Positions 1 to 8,630 of a stretch of 64,000 nucleotides of DNA are shown piece by piece. The DNA is from Limnohabitans sp. DM1 (GTDB lineage Bacteria > Pseudomonadota > Gammaproteobacteria > Burkholderiales > Burkholderiaceae_C): positions 1-64,000 of the forward strand of contig NZ_CXOO01000015.1 in NCBI RefSeq assembly GCF_001269385.1. Direction: 5' to 3'. Under the pieces are notes generated by a model. It ran no database searches. It was not told where the DNA came from and worked only from the letters and a program-made list of their open reading frames with translations. Position numbers and translations under genes: made by a program. The stretch's first letter is position 1. Each line of letters starts with the position of its first letter.

Positions 1-444
1 ATGCGCTGGACTTTGCTCAAAGACACAGCCAAGCTCAAACCGGAGGCGGCAGCTGAACTGGATGCGTTGATGGCCAAGATGACCGTCAAACGCACGGCCA
101 GGGCGTGGTCCTACAAAGAGCAGTTGCGTGAGATCCTTGATCGAAAGCAGATCAACGTTGTGCGAACCATGCTGGATCACTGGTGCACATGCGTGATGCG
201 CTCCAAGGTCGAACCGATGAAGGACGTTGCCAAGATGATCCGCGCTCATATGGAAGGCATCGTGGCCTGGGCGCAGACACGCCAGACCAACGGATTCCTC
301 GAAGCCATCAACGGTTTGTTCCAGGCATCCAAGCGTCGTGCGCGTGGGTTTACGCGAATCACAACGATCAAGACTGTCATCTTCTTGATCGCCGGGAGAC
401 TCGACTTCCACGCTATCAATCCTCATGCTGGGCAACCCACTTGA
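1..444 (+). CDS. ISL3-family transposase, C-terminal part (5' end outside window)
   Basis: This is the C-terminal 147 residues of a DDE transposase that moves the surrounding insertion sequence by cutting and joining its ends. The pattern W-x-QTRQTNGFLEAINGLFQ near residues 90-108 followed by KRRARGFTR and TVIFLIAGRLDF is typical of ISL3-family transposases. Glu101 in NGFLEAIN is the likely third catalytic carboxylate. The ATG at position 1 is almost certainly an internal methionine, since the catalytic aspartates and DNA-binding region expected upstream are absent. The gene is probably intact outside the window, because this end shows no frame damage. Confidence 0.85.
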   Translation: MRWTLLKDTAKLKPEAAAELDALMAKMTVKRTARAWSYKEQLREILDRKQINVVRTMLDHWCTCVMRSKVEPMKDVAKMIRAHMEGIVAWAQTRQTNGFLEAINGLFQASKRRARGFTRITTIKTVIFLIAGRLDFHAINPHAGQPT

Positions 445-458
445 AATTCATCAGAGCC
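1..458 (+). mobile_element. ISL3-family insertion sequence, right end (left part outside window)
   Basis: The segment holds the 3' part of a transposase gene and then a terminal inverted repeat. Read inward from the right edge it starts GGCTCTGATGAATTTC, close to the GGxTCT-type ends I recall for ISL3 elements. The boundary at 458 is placed there because the reading frame of the interrupted PAAR gene becomes PAAR-like again right after it. The flanking 8 bases, TCTTTGAC at 459-466, would be the target duplication if the family's usual 8-bp duplication applies. The left end is outside the window, so this cannot be checked here. Confidence 0.8.
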
Positions 459-854
459 TCTTTGACCCACAATTGGATTTCCCGTCACTTCATCTATCAA
501 GTGAAATTGTTGGTCAAAATCAAACAAGACATCTGGATACGGTAGAACCCCATGAGACTCCACCAGATCATCATTGGTCGTGGTTTGCCCTACGTTTGCA
601 ATCAGCTTTGGGCGTTCTGAGCAACCGCAGATGACAAGATCAGCCTCTTGAGCAACCTCCCCCATGAAGTTCACACGCCTTGGCCCACCTGCTTTAGCTA
701 TGGACCCAACGCTCTTGCACGCAGGGCAATAGACAGGCCCTCCAATAAGCGCTGCCTTGTGCCCTCCAATTGAAAAAGTTGAATTAGCATTTGGCAAGAT
801 CATGCCGTTTGTAGTGGTTCTATCACCCACAACAACGATCTTTCGCATAACCAT
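459..854 (-). pseudogene. PAAR-domain protein (type VI secretion spike tip), cut by the insertion sequence
   Basis: The native part is about 132 codons from an ATG at 854 preceded by GGGAG. It shows the PAAR pattern: a hydrophobic start (RKIVVVGDRTTTNGMI), then IGGHKAALIGGPVYCPACKS and VICGC, with the Cys/His pairs that in this family bind zinc at the tip of the VgrG spike. The downstream segment FDQQFHLIDEVTGNPIVG is the usual lead-in to a C-terminal extension or toxin domain. The frame is lost at 458, where the ISL3 end adds about 11 foreign residues and a stop at 423. Anything C-terminal (effector domain, immunity gene) would lie beyond the element. No other type VI genes are in the window. 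Confidence 0.82.
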
Positions 855-1030
855 GGCATCTCCCTGCCTTCCTCTTAAATTACTTCTTAAATATTACTTT
901 CAATTTAAAGAAATTACAGACTCACTCGCTAAAAAAAATCGACTCAATGTCCGTATCCGTCAAAAGCAAACCCCACCAGCCAGTAACCCAAAAGACAAGC
1001 CCACCCCCGCCCATCGGCTAAATTGCCAGA

Positions 1031-2263
1031 ATGAACACCCTCCCCGCCGACCCCGCCCTCATCGATTCCCGCCAAGCCGCCTGGCGCTTGCTCGTCACGC
1101 TGGGGCTGGTGGTGCTGGGCAACAGCAGCATGTACATCGTCTCGGTCGTGCTGCCGCAGGTGCAGGCCGAGTTTGGTGTGGGCCGGGCCGATGCGTCGCT
1201 GCCTTACACGCTGATGATGATCAGTCTGGGTCTGGGCGGTTTGCTCACCGGGCGCATGGCCGACCGGCATGGGCTGATGCCGGTGCTGTGGGTGGGTGCG
1301 CTGGCGGTGTGCGGCGGTTTTGTGTGGGCGGGCATGTCGGGCAGCATCTGGGCTTTTGGCCTGGCGCATGCGCTGATGGGTTTTGTGGGCAGTTCGTCCA
1401 CCTTTGCGCCTTTGATGGCCGACACGGCCTTGTGGTGGAACCGCCGCCGGGGCATTGCGGTGGCCATTTGCGCCAGTGGCAATTACATCGCGGGCACGAT
1501 CTGGCCGCCGCTGGTGCAGCATGGCGTGGAGACCATCGGCTGGCGCCAGACCTACATCCTGCTGGGCATCTTTTGCGGGGTGGGCATGTTTTTGCTGGCC
1601 CTGCGCATGCGCCAACGCCCGCCGCTGGTGACGCTGGCGCCAGCCAACGCCGCTGCGCCGGTGCTGGACCGCAGCCGCCCCTTTGGCCTCAAGCCTGCGC
1701 ATGCACAAGGCTTGCTGTGCATGGCGGGTGTGGCGTGTTGCGTGGCCATGTCCATGCCGCAGGTGCACATCGTGGCCTATTGCACCGACCTGGGATTTGG
1801 CGCGGCACGCGGTGCAGAAATGCTGTCGCTCATGCTGGCCAGCGGCATCGTCAGCCGCCTGGTGTTTGGCGTGATCAGTGACCGCATTGGCGGCATCCGC
1901 ACTTTGTTGCTGGGCTCCATGTTGCAGGGCGTGGCGCTGCTGATGTTTTTGCCCTTTGATGGCATGGTGCCGCTGTACATCGTCTCAGCCATGTTCGGGC
2001 TGTTTCAGGGCGGTATCGTGCCGGCCTACGCGATCATCATCCGCGAACACTTTGACCCCAAAGAAGCCGGTGCCCGGGTGGGCGCTGTCATCATGGCCAC
2101 TTTGTTGGGCATGGCTTTGGGGGGCTGGATGTCGGGCTGGGTGTTTGACCTGACGGGCAGTTACCACGCGGCGTTTTTGAATGGCATTGCGTGGAACTTG
2201 CTCAACCTGTGCATCGCCAGCTGGTTGTTCTGGCGGGTGCGGCAGAACGCCCTGACCCGCTGA
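1031..2263 (+). CDS. MFS transporter
   Basis: A 410-residue protein with about 12 hydrophobic segments, the usual size for a major facilitator in the inner membrane. The loop between helices 2 and 3 carries GRMADRHGLMPVL, a good match to the MFS signature G-x-x-x-D-R-x-G, and a second copy-like motif (SDRIGGIRTLL) lies in the C-terminal half, as expected from the internal duplication of the family. The overall look resembles the oxalate/formate and monocarboxylate branch, but substrate cannot be read from sequence. It stands alone between the disrupted PAAR gene and convergent pfkB, so context gives no substrate. Confidence 0.85.
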   Translation: MNTLPADPALIDSRQAAWRLLVTLGLVVLGNSSMYIVSVVLPQVQAEFGVGRADASLPYTLMMISLGLGGLLTGRMADRHGLMPVLWVGALAVCGGFVWAGMSGSIWAFGLAHALMGFVGSSSTFAPLMADTALWWNRRRGIAVAICASGNYIAGTIWPPLVQHGVETIGWRQTYILLGIFCGVGMFLLALRMRQRPPLVTLAPANAAAPVLDRSRPFGLKPAHAQGLLCMAGVACCVAMSMPQVHIVAYCTDLGFGAARGAEMLSLMLASGIVSRLVFGVISDRIGGIRTLLLGSMLQGVALLMFLPFDGMVPLYIVSAMFGLFQGGIVPAYAIIIREHFDPKEAGARVGAVIMATLLGMALGGWMSGWVFDLTGSYHAAFLNGIAWNLLNLCIASWLFWRVRQNALTR

Positions 2264-2294
2264 ACGCGTTCATCGTGGGTGCAGCGGCAACCGT

Positions 2295-3233
2295 TCAGCA
2301 GGTCTCGATGTGGACTTGCTCGCGCAGGCGGGCCATGTCTTGTGGCTGGCACAGTGCAGTGCCGGACGACATCACCGTGGCGGCACCTGCAGCCATCGCC
2401 GTGGTCAGTGCCTGACGCAAGTCACCCTGCTGATCGAGCGCCCATACCAGCGCGGCCAGAAAACTGTCGCCAGCGCCCACACTGCTGCGCAGCGGCACCG
2501 ACAGTGCGGCAGCATGCAGACATTGGTCTGCCGTGACCAGCATCGCGCCCTGGCTGCCCAAGGACAAGGCTACGATTTGGGCCTGCCCGCATTCGATGAG
2601 CCGACGCGCAGCCTGCCGCTGCTGGTCAGGCGTCGTCAAATCTTCTTGCGACAGTTGCGCCAACTCACGCAAGCTGGGCTTGACCAGCCACACCCCTTGC
2701 GCCAAAGCTGAGGCCAACGCCGCCCCGGAACTGTCCACCACCATGCGTGCGCCCACGTCTTTGGCCACACGCGCAATCTGCGCATGGCCATCGGCCGGCA
2801 CCCCCAATGGCAAGCTGCCACTGGCCACCACCCAAGCAGCGCTTGCGGACAGGCGCCGCAGACATGCCAGTCCGTCGGCCCATTCGGCTCCGCCGAGCGT
2901 TGGGCCTGGCAGTACAAAGCGGTATTCACGGCCGCTTTCACGCTCATGCACGTTCCAGCTCTCGCGGGTCTCACCCGCGATCGTCCAGCGCTGATCGGGC
3001 ACGCCTTCGGCATTGAGCAAACCATGCAAACGCTCACCCGTGGCCCCCCCTGCGGGATAGAGCGCCTGCACCTGCGCACCCAGCCGGTGCAGCACCCGCG
3101 CCACATTGATACCGCCACCGCCCGGATGCACCTGCGGCGCATCACAACGCAGCTTGTGCGCGTCCACCAGTTTGTCCACCGAGGTGGACACATCCAATGC
3201 GGGGTTGGGCGTGATGGTGACAAAACGTGGCAT
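2295..3233 (-). CDS. pfkB: 6-phosphofructokinase II (PfkB family)
   Basis: This sugar kinase is predicted to convert fructose 6-phosphate and ATP to fructose 1,6-bisphosphate in glycolysis. The 312 residues match E. coli PfkB in length and layout. The N-terminal substrate loop has PGGGGINVAR at residues 37-46, then PAGGATGE at 60-67, and the C-terminal ATP/catalytic signature SVGAGDSF has the base Asp256. 1-Phosphofructokinase and tagatose-6-phosphate kinase belong to the same family, so the exact sugar phosphate is inferred. It is co-directional with the sugar ABC importer, 229 bases downstream of that operon, which suits a glycolytic role. Confidence 0.8.
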   Translation of the reverse strand: MPRFVTITPNPALDVSTSVDKLVDAHKLRCDAPQVHPGGGGINVARVLHRLGAQVQALYPAGGATGERLHGLLNAEGVPDQRWTIAGETRESWNVHERESGREYRFVLPGPTLGGAEWADGLACLRRLSASAAWVVASGSLPLGVPADGHAQIARVAKDVGARMVVDSSGAALASALAQGVWLVKPSLRELAQLSQEDLTTPDQQRQAARRLIECGQAQIVALSLGSQGAMLVTADQCLHAAALSVPLRSSVGAGDSFLAALVWALDQQGDLRQALTTAMAAGAATVMSSGTALCQPQDMARLREQVHIETC

Positions 3234-3462
3234 GGGGTGATCGGTGAGGCGTGTTCAAACGGCCAACAAAAGCGATGCGTGGTGGATGATACGGCGCACA
3301 CGCCCGGCAGACGTGAAGCACGTCACACGCTTGCAACGGCCAAATGACAAGATCGGGAATGACGACGTCGGGCCTTGAGGGAGAACATCATGAAAGATCG
3401 TCACACACACCTGCCTTCGGCGCCCCCAACAGGTCAGCCCCAAAACAGGTGTCCGATCCAAG

Positions 3463-4542
3463 TCAGCCGACTCGGACCCCAGTCCCCCGGTCAAACAAAT
3501 GCGATTGATCAGCCTGCCATTGCAGGTGCACAACTTCACCCACATGGGCTTGCAAGACACCCGGCACGCGGGCTGTGAGCTTGCCTGCTGGCGTGTCCAC
3601 CGTGGCGTAGGTTTCGGGACCGGTGGGCTCGATCATGCTGAGCGTGCCGGGCAAACCTGTGCTCGCAAAGCTGATGCTCTCGGGTCGCAGGCCGTACACC
3701 AGTTCGGCACTGCCGTGCGCTTGCACCGCAGCGCGTTGCGTGTCGGTGATCGCCAGTTCCACGCCGTGGGCCGTGAGCGCTTGCCCGGTGCCTGTCATGA
3801 CACCTTGAACATCCACCATGTTCATGGCGGGTGAGCCGATGAACTCGGCCACAAAGCGGTTGGCCGGGCGGTTGTAAATCTCGCCCGGTGTGCCGAACTG
3901 TTGCACCAGACCGTCTTTCATCACCGCAATTCGGTCGCCCAGCGTCATGGCTTCGACCTGGTCGTGCGTCACATACACCGTGGTGGTTTTCGTGCGCTGG
4001 TGCAGCAGTTTGATTTCGGCGCGCATTTCCACGCGCAGTTTGGCGTCCAGGTTGGATAGAGGTTCGTCAAACAAAAACAGCTTGGGGTCACGCGCCAAAG
4101 CCCGGCCCATGGCCACGCGCTGGCGTTGACCGCCCGAGAGTTGCCCGGGCTTGCGGTCCAGCAGGTGGCCAATTTGCAGCATGGCCGACACACGGTCCAC
4201 CGCGGCTTTGCGCTCGGCCTTGGGCACCTTGCGAATCTCCAGGCCAAAGGCGATGTTTTGCGCCACCGTCATGTTGGGGTAGAGCGCGTAGCTCTGGAAC
4301 ACCATGGCGATGTCGCGGTCCTTGCTGGGCAGGTGGGTCACCTCGCGCTCGCCGATGTGGATGCTGCCGCTGGTGGGGTGGTCCAGGCCCGCGATCATCG
4401 ACAGCAGCGTCGATTTGCCGCAGCCGGAAGGCCCAACCAGGATCAAAAATTCACCGGCTTCGATTTCCAGATCGATGCCTTTGAGGATGTGGACCGTTTC
4501 GTTGTAGGTCTTGTGGATGTTGCGAATGGCCAGTGCGCCCAT
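3463..4542 (-). CDS. Sugar ABC importer ATPase (UgpC/MalK/GtsD type)
   Basis: The ATP-hydrolysing subunit of a carbohydrate importer, 359 residues. Walker A is GPSGCGKST at residues 37-45, followed by the Q-loop FQSYALYPNMTV, the signature LSGGQRQRVAMGRAL and Walker B LFLFDEPLSNLD. The roughly 120 residues after the nucleotide-binding fold form the regulatory OB-fold (TOBE) domain typical of CUT1 sugar ATPases (VYGLRPESI). It is the last gene of a four-gene operon and begins 3 bases after the upstream permease stop. The gene order (binding protein, permease, permease, ATPase) equals the gts glucose/mannose importer of pseudomonads. Confidence 0.9.
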   Translation of the reverse strand: MGALAIRNIHKTYNETVHILKGIDLEIEAGEFLILVGPSGCGKSTLLSMIAGLDHPTSGSIHIGEREVTHLPSKDRDIAMVFQSYALYPNMTVAQNIAFGLEIRKVPKAERKAAVDRVSAMLQIGHLLDRKPGQLSGGQRQRVAMGRALARDPKLFLFDEPLSNLDAKLRVEMRAEIKLLHQRTKTTTVYVTHDQVEAMTLGDRIAVMKDGLVQQFGTPGEIYNRPANRFVAEFIGSPAMNMVDVQGVMTGTGQALTAHGVELAITDTQRAAVQAHGSAELVYGLRPESISFASTGLPGTLSMIEPTGPETYATVDTPAGKLTARVPGVLQAHVGEVVHLQWQADQSHLFDRGTGVRVG

Positions 4543-4545
4543 GAT

Positions 4546-5400
4546 TTACCCCTTGACGGCGCCAGCCGTCAGGCCGCGCACAAAATATTTTCCCGCCACC
4601 ACGTACACCAACAGGGTGGGCAATGCCGCGATCAACGCAGCCGCCATGTCCACGTTGTATTCCTTGACGGCGCTCGATGTGTTGGCCAGATTGTTCAGGC
4701 CCACGGTGATCGGCTTGCTGTCGGCACCCGAGAACACCACGCCGTACAAAAAGTCGTTCCAGATGTTGGTGAATTGCCAAATCAACGTGACCACCAAAAT
4801 GGGCAGCGACAGCGGCAGCACGATGCGGCGGAAAATCAACCAAAAGCCCGCGCCATCGAGCTGCGCGGCTTTGATCAACTCGTCCGGCAGGCCGATGTAG
4901 TAGTTGCGAAAAAACAGCGTGGTGGACGGGATGCCCGCTACGACGTGAACCAACATCAAACCCCACACCGAGCTGGCCAAGCCCAGCCAACCCAGCACTT
5001 GGCTCATGGGCAGCAGCACCACCTGCATGGGCATGAACACGCCAAACAGCATGAAGGCGAACAGGGTCTCGCTGCCGCGAAACTTCCATTTGCTGAGGAC
5101 ATAGCCGTTGAGCGAGCCAATCAAGGTGGACAGCAGCACCGCAGGCACCACCAACAACACCGAATTCCAGAAAAAGGGCTTCAAGCCCTCGCACTGCACG
5201 CCAGTACAGGCGCTGCCCCAGGCTTTGAACCACGCGTCCAATGTGGGCGCAGTGGGCAAGCTCAGCAGGTTGCCAGTGCGCAGCTGCTCAGCATCTTTGA
5301 GCGAGGTGGTCAGCATCACATAGAGCGGCACCAGAAACCAGGCCGCAAACAGCAGCAGCATGGACCACAAAATCAGGCGATGAAAATTCAGGCGGCTCAT
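4546..5400 (-). CDS. Sugar ABC importer permease (GtsC/MalG type)
   Basis: A 284-residue inner-membrane permease with about six hydrophobic segments. Near residue 180 it carries the cytoplasmic EAA-type loop (DELIKAAQLDGAGFW followed by RRIVLPL) that docks on the ATPase. A large loop after the first helix contains a Cys pair (ACTGVQCEG), as in CUT1 MalG-like proteins. The start ATG overlaps the preceding permease stop by 4 bases (ATGA), indicating translational coupling. It should pair with the neighbouring permease to form the translocation channel for a hexose. Confidence 0.9.
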   Translation of the reverse strand: MSRLNFHRLILWSMLLLFAAWFLVPLYVMLTTSLKDAEQLRTGNLLSLPTAPTLDAWFKAWGSACTGVQCEGLKPFFWNSVLLVVPAVLLSTLIGSLNGYVLSKWKFRGSETLFAFMLFGVFMPMQVVLLPMSQVLGWLGLASSVWGLMLVHVVAGIPSTTLFFRNYYIGLPDELIKAAQLDGAGFWLIFRRIVLPLSLPILVVTLIWQFTNIWNDFLYGVVFSGADSKPITVGLNNLANTSSAVKEYNVDMAAALIAALPTLLVYVVAGKYFVRGLTAGAVKG

Positions 5401-6275
5401 CGTTTGCTCCGCAATTCAGAATACAAATAGGGCACCACAATCGCCGCCACAGTGGCCAGCATCACTGTGGCGCTGGCCGCGCCCACACCAATTTGCCCGC
5501 GTGTGAAGGCGGTGGCATACATGAAGGTGGCGGGCAAATCGGTCGCATAGCCGGGGCCACCCGCAGTGAGCGCCATCACCAGGTCAAAACTCTTGATGGC
5601 CAAGTGCGAGACCACCAGCAAGGTGCTGAAAAACACCGGACCCAAGCTGGGCAAAATGATGCGCCAATAAATCGTGGGCAAGCTGGCACCGTCGACTTGC
5701 GCGGCCTTGATGATCGAGTCGTCAATGCCGCGCAGCGCCGCCAAAAACAGCGCCATCACAAAACCCGCGCTTTGCCATACACCCGCAATCACCACGCAAT
5801 AAATGGCCATGTCTTGCTGCACCAGCCAATCAAAGCTGAAGCTGGTGAATCCCCAGCTGTGCATCAGGTGCTCCAGACCGAGGCCGGGATTCAAAATCCA
5901 TTTCCAGGCGGTACCGGTGACAATAAAAGAGATCGCCATGGGGTACAAATAAATGGTGCGCAAGACGCCTTCGCCGCGTACTTTTTGGTCGAGCAAAATG
6001 GCCAGCAACACACCCAAGGCCATAGCGCCGCCAATGAACAAAATCCCAAACACGGCCATGTTGCTCATGGCCACCTGAAAGCGGTCGCTTTCCATCAGGG
6101 CGGCATAGTGCTGCAGGCCCACAAATTCGTAATTGGGCAGCAAGCGAGAGGCCGACACAGACAAGTAGCCGTTCCAGGCCATCAAGCCGTAGATGAACAA
6201 CAGCGACACCACAAAGCTGGGTGCAATGACGAGCTTGGGCAGCCACGAGGCTTGCTGGAGGGTTGATTTAGACAT
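5397..6275 (-). CDS. Sugar ABC importer permease (GtsB/MalF type)
   Basis: A 292-residue membrane permease with six hydrophobic segments and the EAA loop DDSIIKAAQVDGASLPTIYW. The start is placed at MSKSTLQQASWLPKLV because the longer upstream frame (to 6377) reads as low-complexity Arg/Pro/Gly with no membrane character. The hydrophobic first helix starts just after this methionine. About 106 bases separate it from the binding-protein gene. It is the partner of the following permease in the hexose importer. Confidence 0.87.
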   Translation of the reverse strand: MSKSTLQQASWLPKLVIAPSFVVSLLFIYGLMAWNGYLSVSASRLLPNYEFVGLQHYAALMESDRFQVAMSNMAVFGILFIGGAMALGVLLAILLDQKVRGEGVLRTIYLYPMAISFIVTGTAWKWILNPGLGLEHLMHSWGFTSFSFDWLVQQDMAIYCVVIAGVWQSAGFVMALFLAALRGIDDSIIKAAQVDGASLPTIYWRIILPSLGPVFFSTLLVVSHLAIKSFDLVMALTAGGPGYATDLPATFMYATAFTRGQIGVGAASATVMLATVAAIVVPYLYSELRSKR

Positions 6276-6381
6276 AGGCGATCCAAGGACAGGCCGACGT
6301 GGGCTGCGAGCTTTTGACCCGCAACCCCGTGGCTCAACAGACAACAGACCGCCGCGATCAGCGGCGGGCCTGCTCAAAAAA

Positions 6382-7635
6382 TCACTTGACCTTGGCGGCC
6401 AAAGCGATTTTGGTTTGCGCGTCTTTGCTGCTCATCTTGTCGTCGTTCCAGAACTGGCTGACCGCGTCCTGGATCGCGCCTGAAGTGGCCGAGCCGATGG
6501 CCATGCCGTGCGCCACTGAGGGCACCAGGCCACCGCTCTTGGCTGTGGACACGAAGTCGTTGGAGCTGAGCTTGGCGCAGTCGTCAAACTTGGCCAGGTT
6601 CATGTTCAGGCGCACCGGGATGGAGCCCTTGTTCAGGTTGAAAACTTCCTGAAAGTCGCTCGACATGATGGCCGAGGCCAGGTCTTTTTGGGCCTTGGTG
6701 TTGGCGTCGTTTTTCAGCTTGAACATGGCAAACGAGTCCACGTTGAAAGTGAAGGACTTGGCGGTGCCAGGGGCTGCGGCGCAAGTGAAGTCGGCACCAG
6801 GCTTTTTGCCAGCGGCCACAAACTCGCCCTTGGCCCAGTCACCCATCAGCTGCATGCCCGCTTCGCCCTTGATGACCATGGCGGTGGCCAGGTTCCAGTC
6901 GCGGCCAGGGGCGTTTTTGTCGGTGTAGGTCTTGACCTTTTTGAAGGTGTCGAGCACCTTGGTCATGGTGGTGCCGGTCAAGGTAGCCTGGTCCAGTTGC
7001 ACCAAGGCTTTTTTGTAGAAGTCGGCACCGCCCACGCCCAAAGCCACGCTTTCAAAGGTGGTGAAGTCTTGCCAGTTTTGACCACCGTGCGCGACAGGGA
7101 TGATGCCGGCTTTCTTCAAGGCTTCGGCCGCGACAAAGAACTCGTCCCAGTTGGTGGGCACTTTGGCACCGGCTTTTTTGAACGCGGCATTGCTGGCCCA
7201 CAGCCAGTTCACGCGGTGCACGTTCACGGGGGCAGCAATGTAGTTGCCTTTATATTTCATGACGTTGGCGACCACGGGAGGCAGCAAGCTGTCCCACTTC
7301 TCGGCCTTGGCCACATCGTCGATGTTGGCCAACACGCCTTCCGCCGCCCACTCTTGCAGCGCAGGGCCTTTGATCTGCGCTGCAGCAGGGGCATTGCCCG
7401 AGACCACGCGCGACTTGAGCACCGTCATGGCGTTATCACCGCCGCCGCCAGCCACCGCGAAGTCTTTCCAGGTGTGGCCTTTGCCTTGCAATGTGGCTTT
7501 CAGCGCGGCGGCTGATTTGGCTTCGCCACCACTGGTCCAAAAGTGCAAAACCTCAATTTCACCGGCATGTGCCGACAAAGTCAGGCCAGCCGCCATGGCC
7601 AACACGCTGTACTGGAACAATTTCTTAGATTTCAA
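6382..7635 (-). CDS. Periplasmic sugar-binding protein of the ABC importer (GtsA type)
   Basis: A 417-residue extracellular solute-binding protein (SBP family 1) that delivers sugar to the two permeases. I chose a TTG start at 7635: it follows AGGAG by 6 bases and gives a clean signal peptide, MKSKKLFQYSVLAMAAGLTLSAHA, cleaved after AHA. The longer ATG frame (7692) would put 19 non-signal residues in front. The mature protein begins GEIEVLHFWTSGGEAKS, the hallmark start of glucose/mannose-binding proteins of this group. Glucose is supported indirectly by glk and pfkB nearby. Confidence 0.87.
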   Translation of the reverse strand: MKSKKLFQYSVLAMAAGLTLSAHAGEIEVLHFWTSGGEAKSAAALKATLQGKGHTWKDFAVAGGGGDNAMTVLKSRVVSGNAPAAAQIKGPALQEWAAEGVLANIDDVAKAEKWDSLLPPVVANVMKYKGNYIAAPVNVHRVNWLWASNAAFKKAGAKVPTNWDEFFVAAEALKKAGIIPVAHGGQNWQDFTTFESVALGVGGADFYKKALVQLDQATLTGTTMTKVLDTFKKVKTYTDKNAPGRDWNLATAMVIKGEAGMQLMGDWAKGEFVAAGKKPGADFTCAAAPGTAKSFTFNVDSFAMFKLKNDANTKAQKDLASAIMSSDFQEVFNLNKGSIPVRLNMNLAKFDDCAKLSSNDFVSTAKSGGLVPSVAHGMAIGSATSGAIQDAVSQFWNDDKMSSKDAQTKIALAAKVK

Positions 7636-7817
7636 GAGAGTCTCCTGGTTGGGGCCCGGTGGCCCAAGGTTGATGTGTGAGGTGGCCCACATGCCTGAAA
7701 ATTTCCTCGACAGGCGAATGTTAATGTTTCGTTAATTTATTAACACTAGGTTAAACCCTAGTCAGGACTCCTGCCCAGGACTCGCCCGAGGCACAACAAT
7801 CCATTAAGCTTGCCGCC
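7636..7817. promoter_or_regulatory. Divergent promoter region with tandem 11-bp repeats and a palindrome
   Basis: The gap between the importer operon (leftward) and the two-component system (rightward) is AT-rich in an otherwise GC-rich region. GTTAAT occurs at 7720-7725 and again at 7731-7736, an exact 11-bp step, which is the direct-repeat spacing typical for OmpR/PhoB-class response regulators. Immediately right, ACTAGG (7745-7750) and CCTAGT (7757-7762) form a perfect inverted repeat with a 6-base spacer. These are candidate binding sites for the adjacent response regulator, controlling both directions. This is sequence pattern only. Confidence 0.5.
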
Positions 7818-8489
7818 ATGAAACTGCTGCTTGCTGAAGACGATGCCATGCTGGCCGATGCCCTGCAAACCCAACTGGGCGGGGCGGGTTTTGAGGTGGA
7901 ACACGCGCCCAACGGGGCCGTGGCCGACTATTTGCTGCAAAAGCAACACTTTGACATCGCGGTGCTCGACATCGGCATGCCCATGATGGATGGCTTGGCA
8001 GTGCTGCAACATGTGCGGCAAACCCTGCCCACTTTGCCCGTGCTGCTGCTGACCGCCCGCGACGCCCTGGACGACCGCGTGGCGGGCTTGCAGGCCGGGG
8101 CCGACGATTACGTGACCAAGCCGTTTGACTTTCCTGAATTGCTGGCCCGTTTGCAGGCCTTGTTGCGGCGCAGTCAGCCTGCCAGCGCATCAGCGCTGTT
8201 TGGCCGCTTGAGCCTGGACCCCAGCTCACGCCGCGCGCTGGTCGGCGGCGAGCCCCTGGATCTGAGTGGCCGTGAGTGGATCTTGCTGGAGCTCCTGGTG
8301 CAGCAACGCGACAAAGTCGTCACCAAAGAACAGATCATCCAGACTTGGAGTGCTGAGGGTGGCGAGGTCGGTGGGGGCAACACGATCGAGGTCTACATCC
8401 ACCGCCTGCGGCGCAAGCTGGAAGACGCCGGCTTGGTCATCCGCACCGTTCGCGGCTTGGGCTATCTGATGGAAGCCACAGCCCCATGA
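7818..8489 (+). CDS. OmpR-class response regulator (TctD/QseB/GltR-like)
   Basis: A 223-residue two-domain regulator. The receiver domain (residues 1-115) has the acidic pair EDD near residues 7-9, phosphoacceptor Asp51 in VLDIGMPMMDG, the Thr/Ser in LLLTARD and the conserved Lys in VTKPFDF. The C-terminal winged helix (about 130-220) ends with EVYIHRLRRKLEDAG and VRGLGY, the OmpR DNA-binding signature. It is divergent from the sugar importer and upstream of a histidine kinase. By analogy to GltR in pseudomonads, it probably activates sugar uptake when phosphorylated. Confidence 0.88.
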   Translation: MKLLLAEDDAMLADALQTQLGGAGFEVEHAPNGAVADYLLQKQHFDIAVLDIGMPMMDGLAVLQHVRQTLPTLPVLLLTARDALDDRVAGLQAGADDYVTKPFDFPELLARLQALLRRSQPASASALFGRLSLDPSSRRALVGGEPLDLSGREWILLELLVQQRDKVVTKEQIIQTWSAEGGEVGGGNTIEVYIHRLRRKLEDAGLVIRTVRGLGYLMEATAP

Positions 8490-8546
8490 CGCCTGCCGGT
8501 GGATCGCCCGCACTGGATGGCCATGCTTCGCTCGCCATGACGCCTT

Positions 8547-8583
8547 GCGTCACTGCGAGGAACGAAGTGATGTGGCAGTCCAG
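8547..8583 (+). repeat. Dispersed repeat of the GCGAGGAACGAAGTGA type
   Basis: Between the response regulator and the kinase lies a copy of a widespread intergenic repeat whose translation gives the familiar RHCEERSDVAVQ string. The core reads GCGAGGAACGAAGTGATG, preceded by CGTCACT and followed by TGGCAGTCCAG. It appears only once in this window. Its presence explains why the two genes, usually overlapping in such operons, are 141 bases apart. Confidence 0.55.
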
Positions 8584-8630
8584 CGTCGCCAATCCTTCGC
8601 CTCAATGATCCCTTGCGCATTAAGGCACGC

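Noticed and set aside
3390-3578. Small plus-strand frame with a fair GGGAG site, overlapping the 3' end of the sugar ATPase gene
   Set aside because: Polar, Pro/Gln-rich and antisense to a conserved gene end; no support beyond the ribosome-like site.
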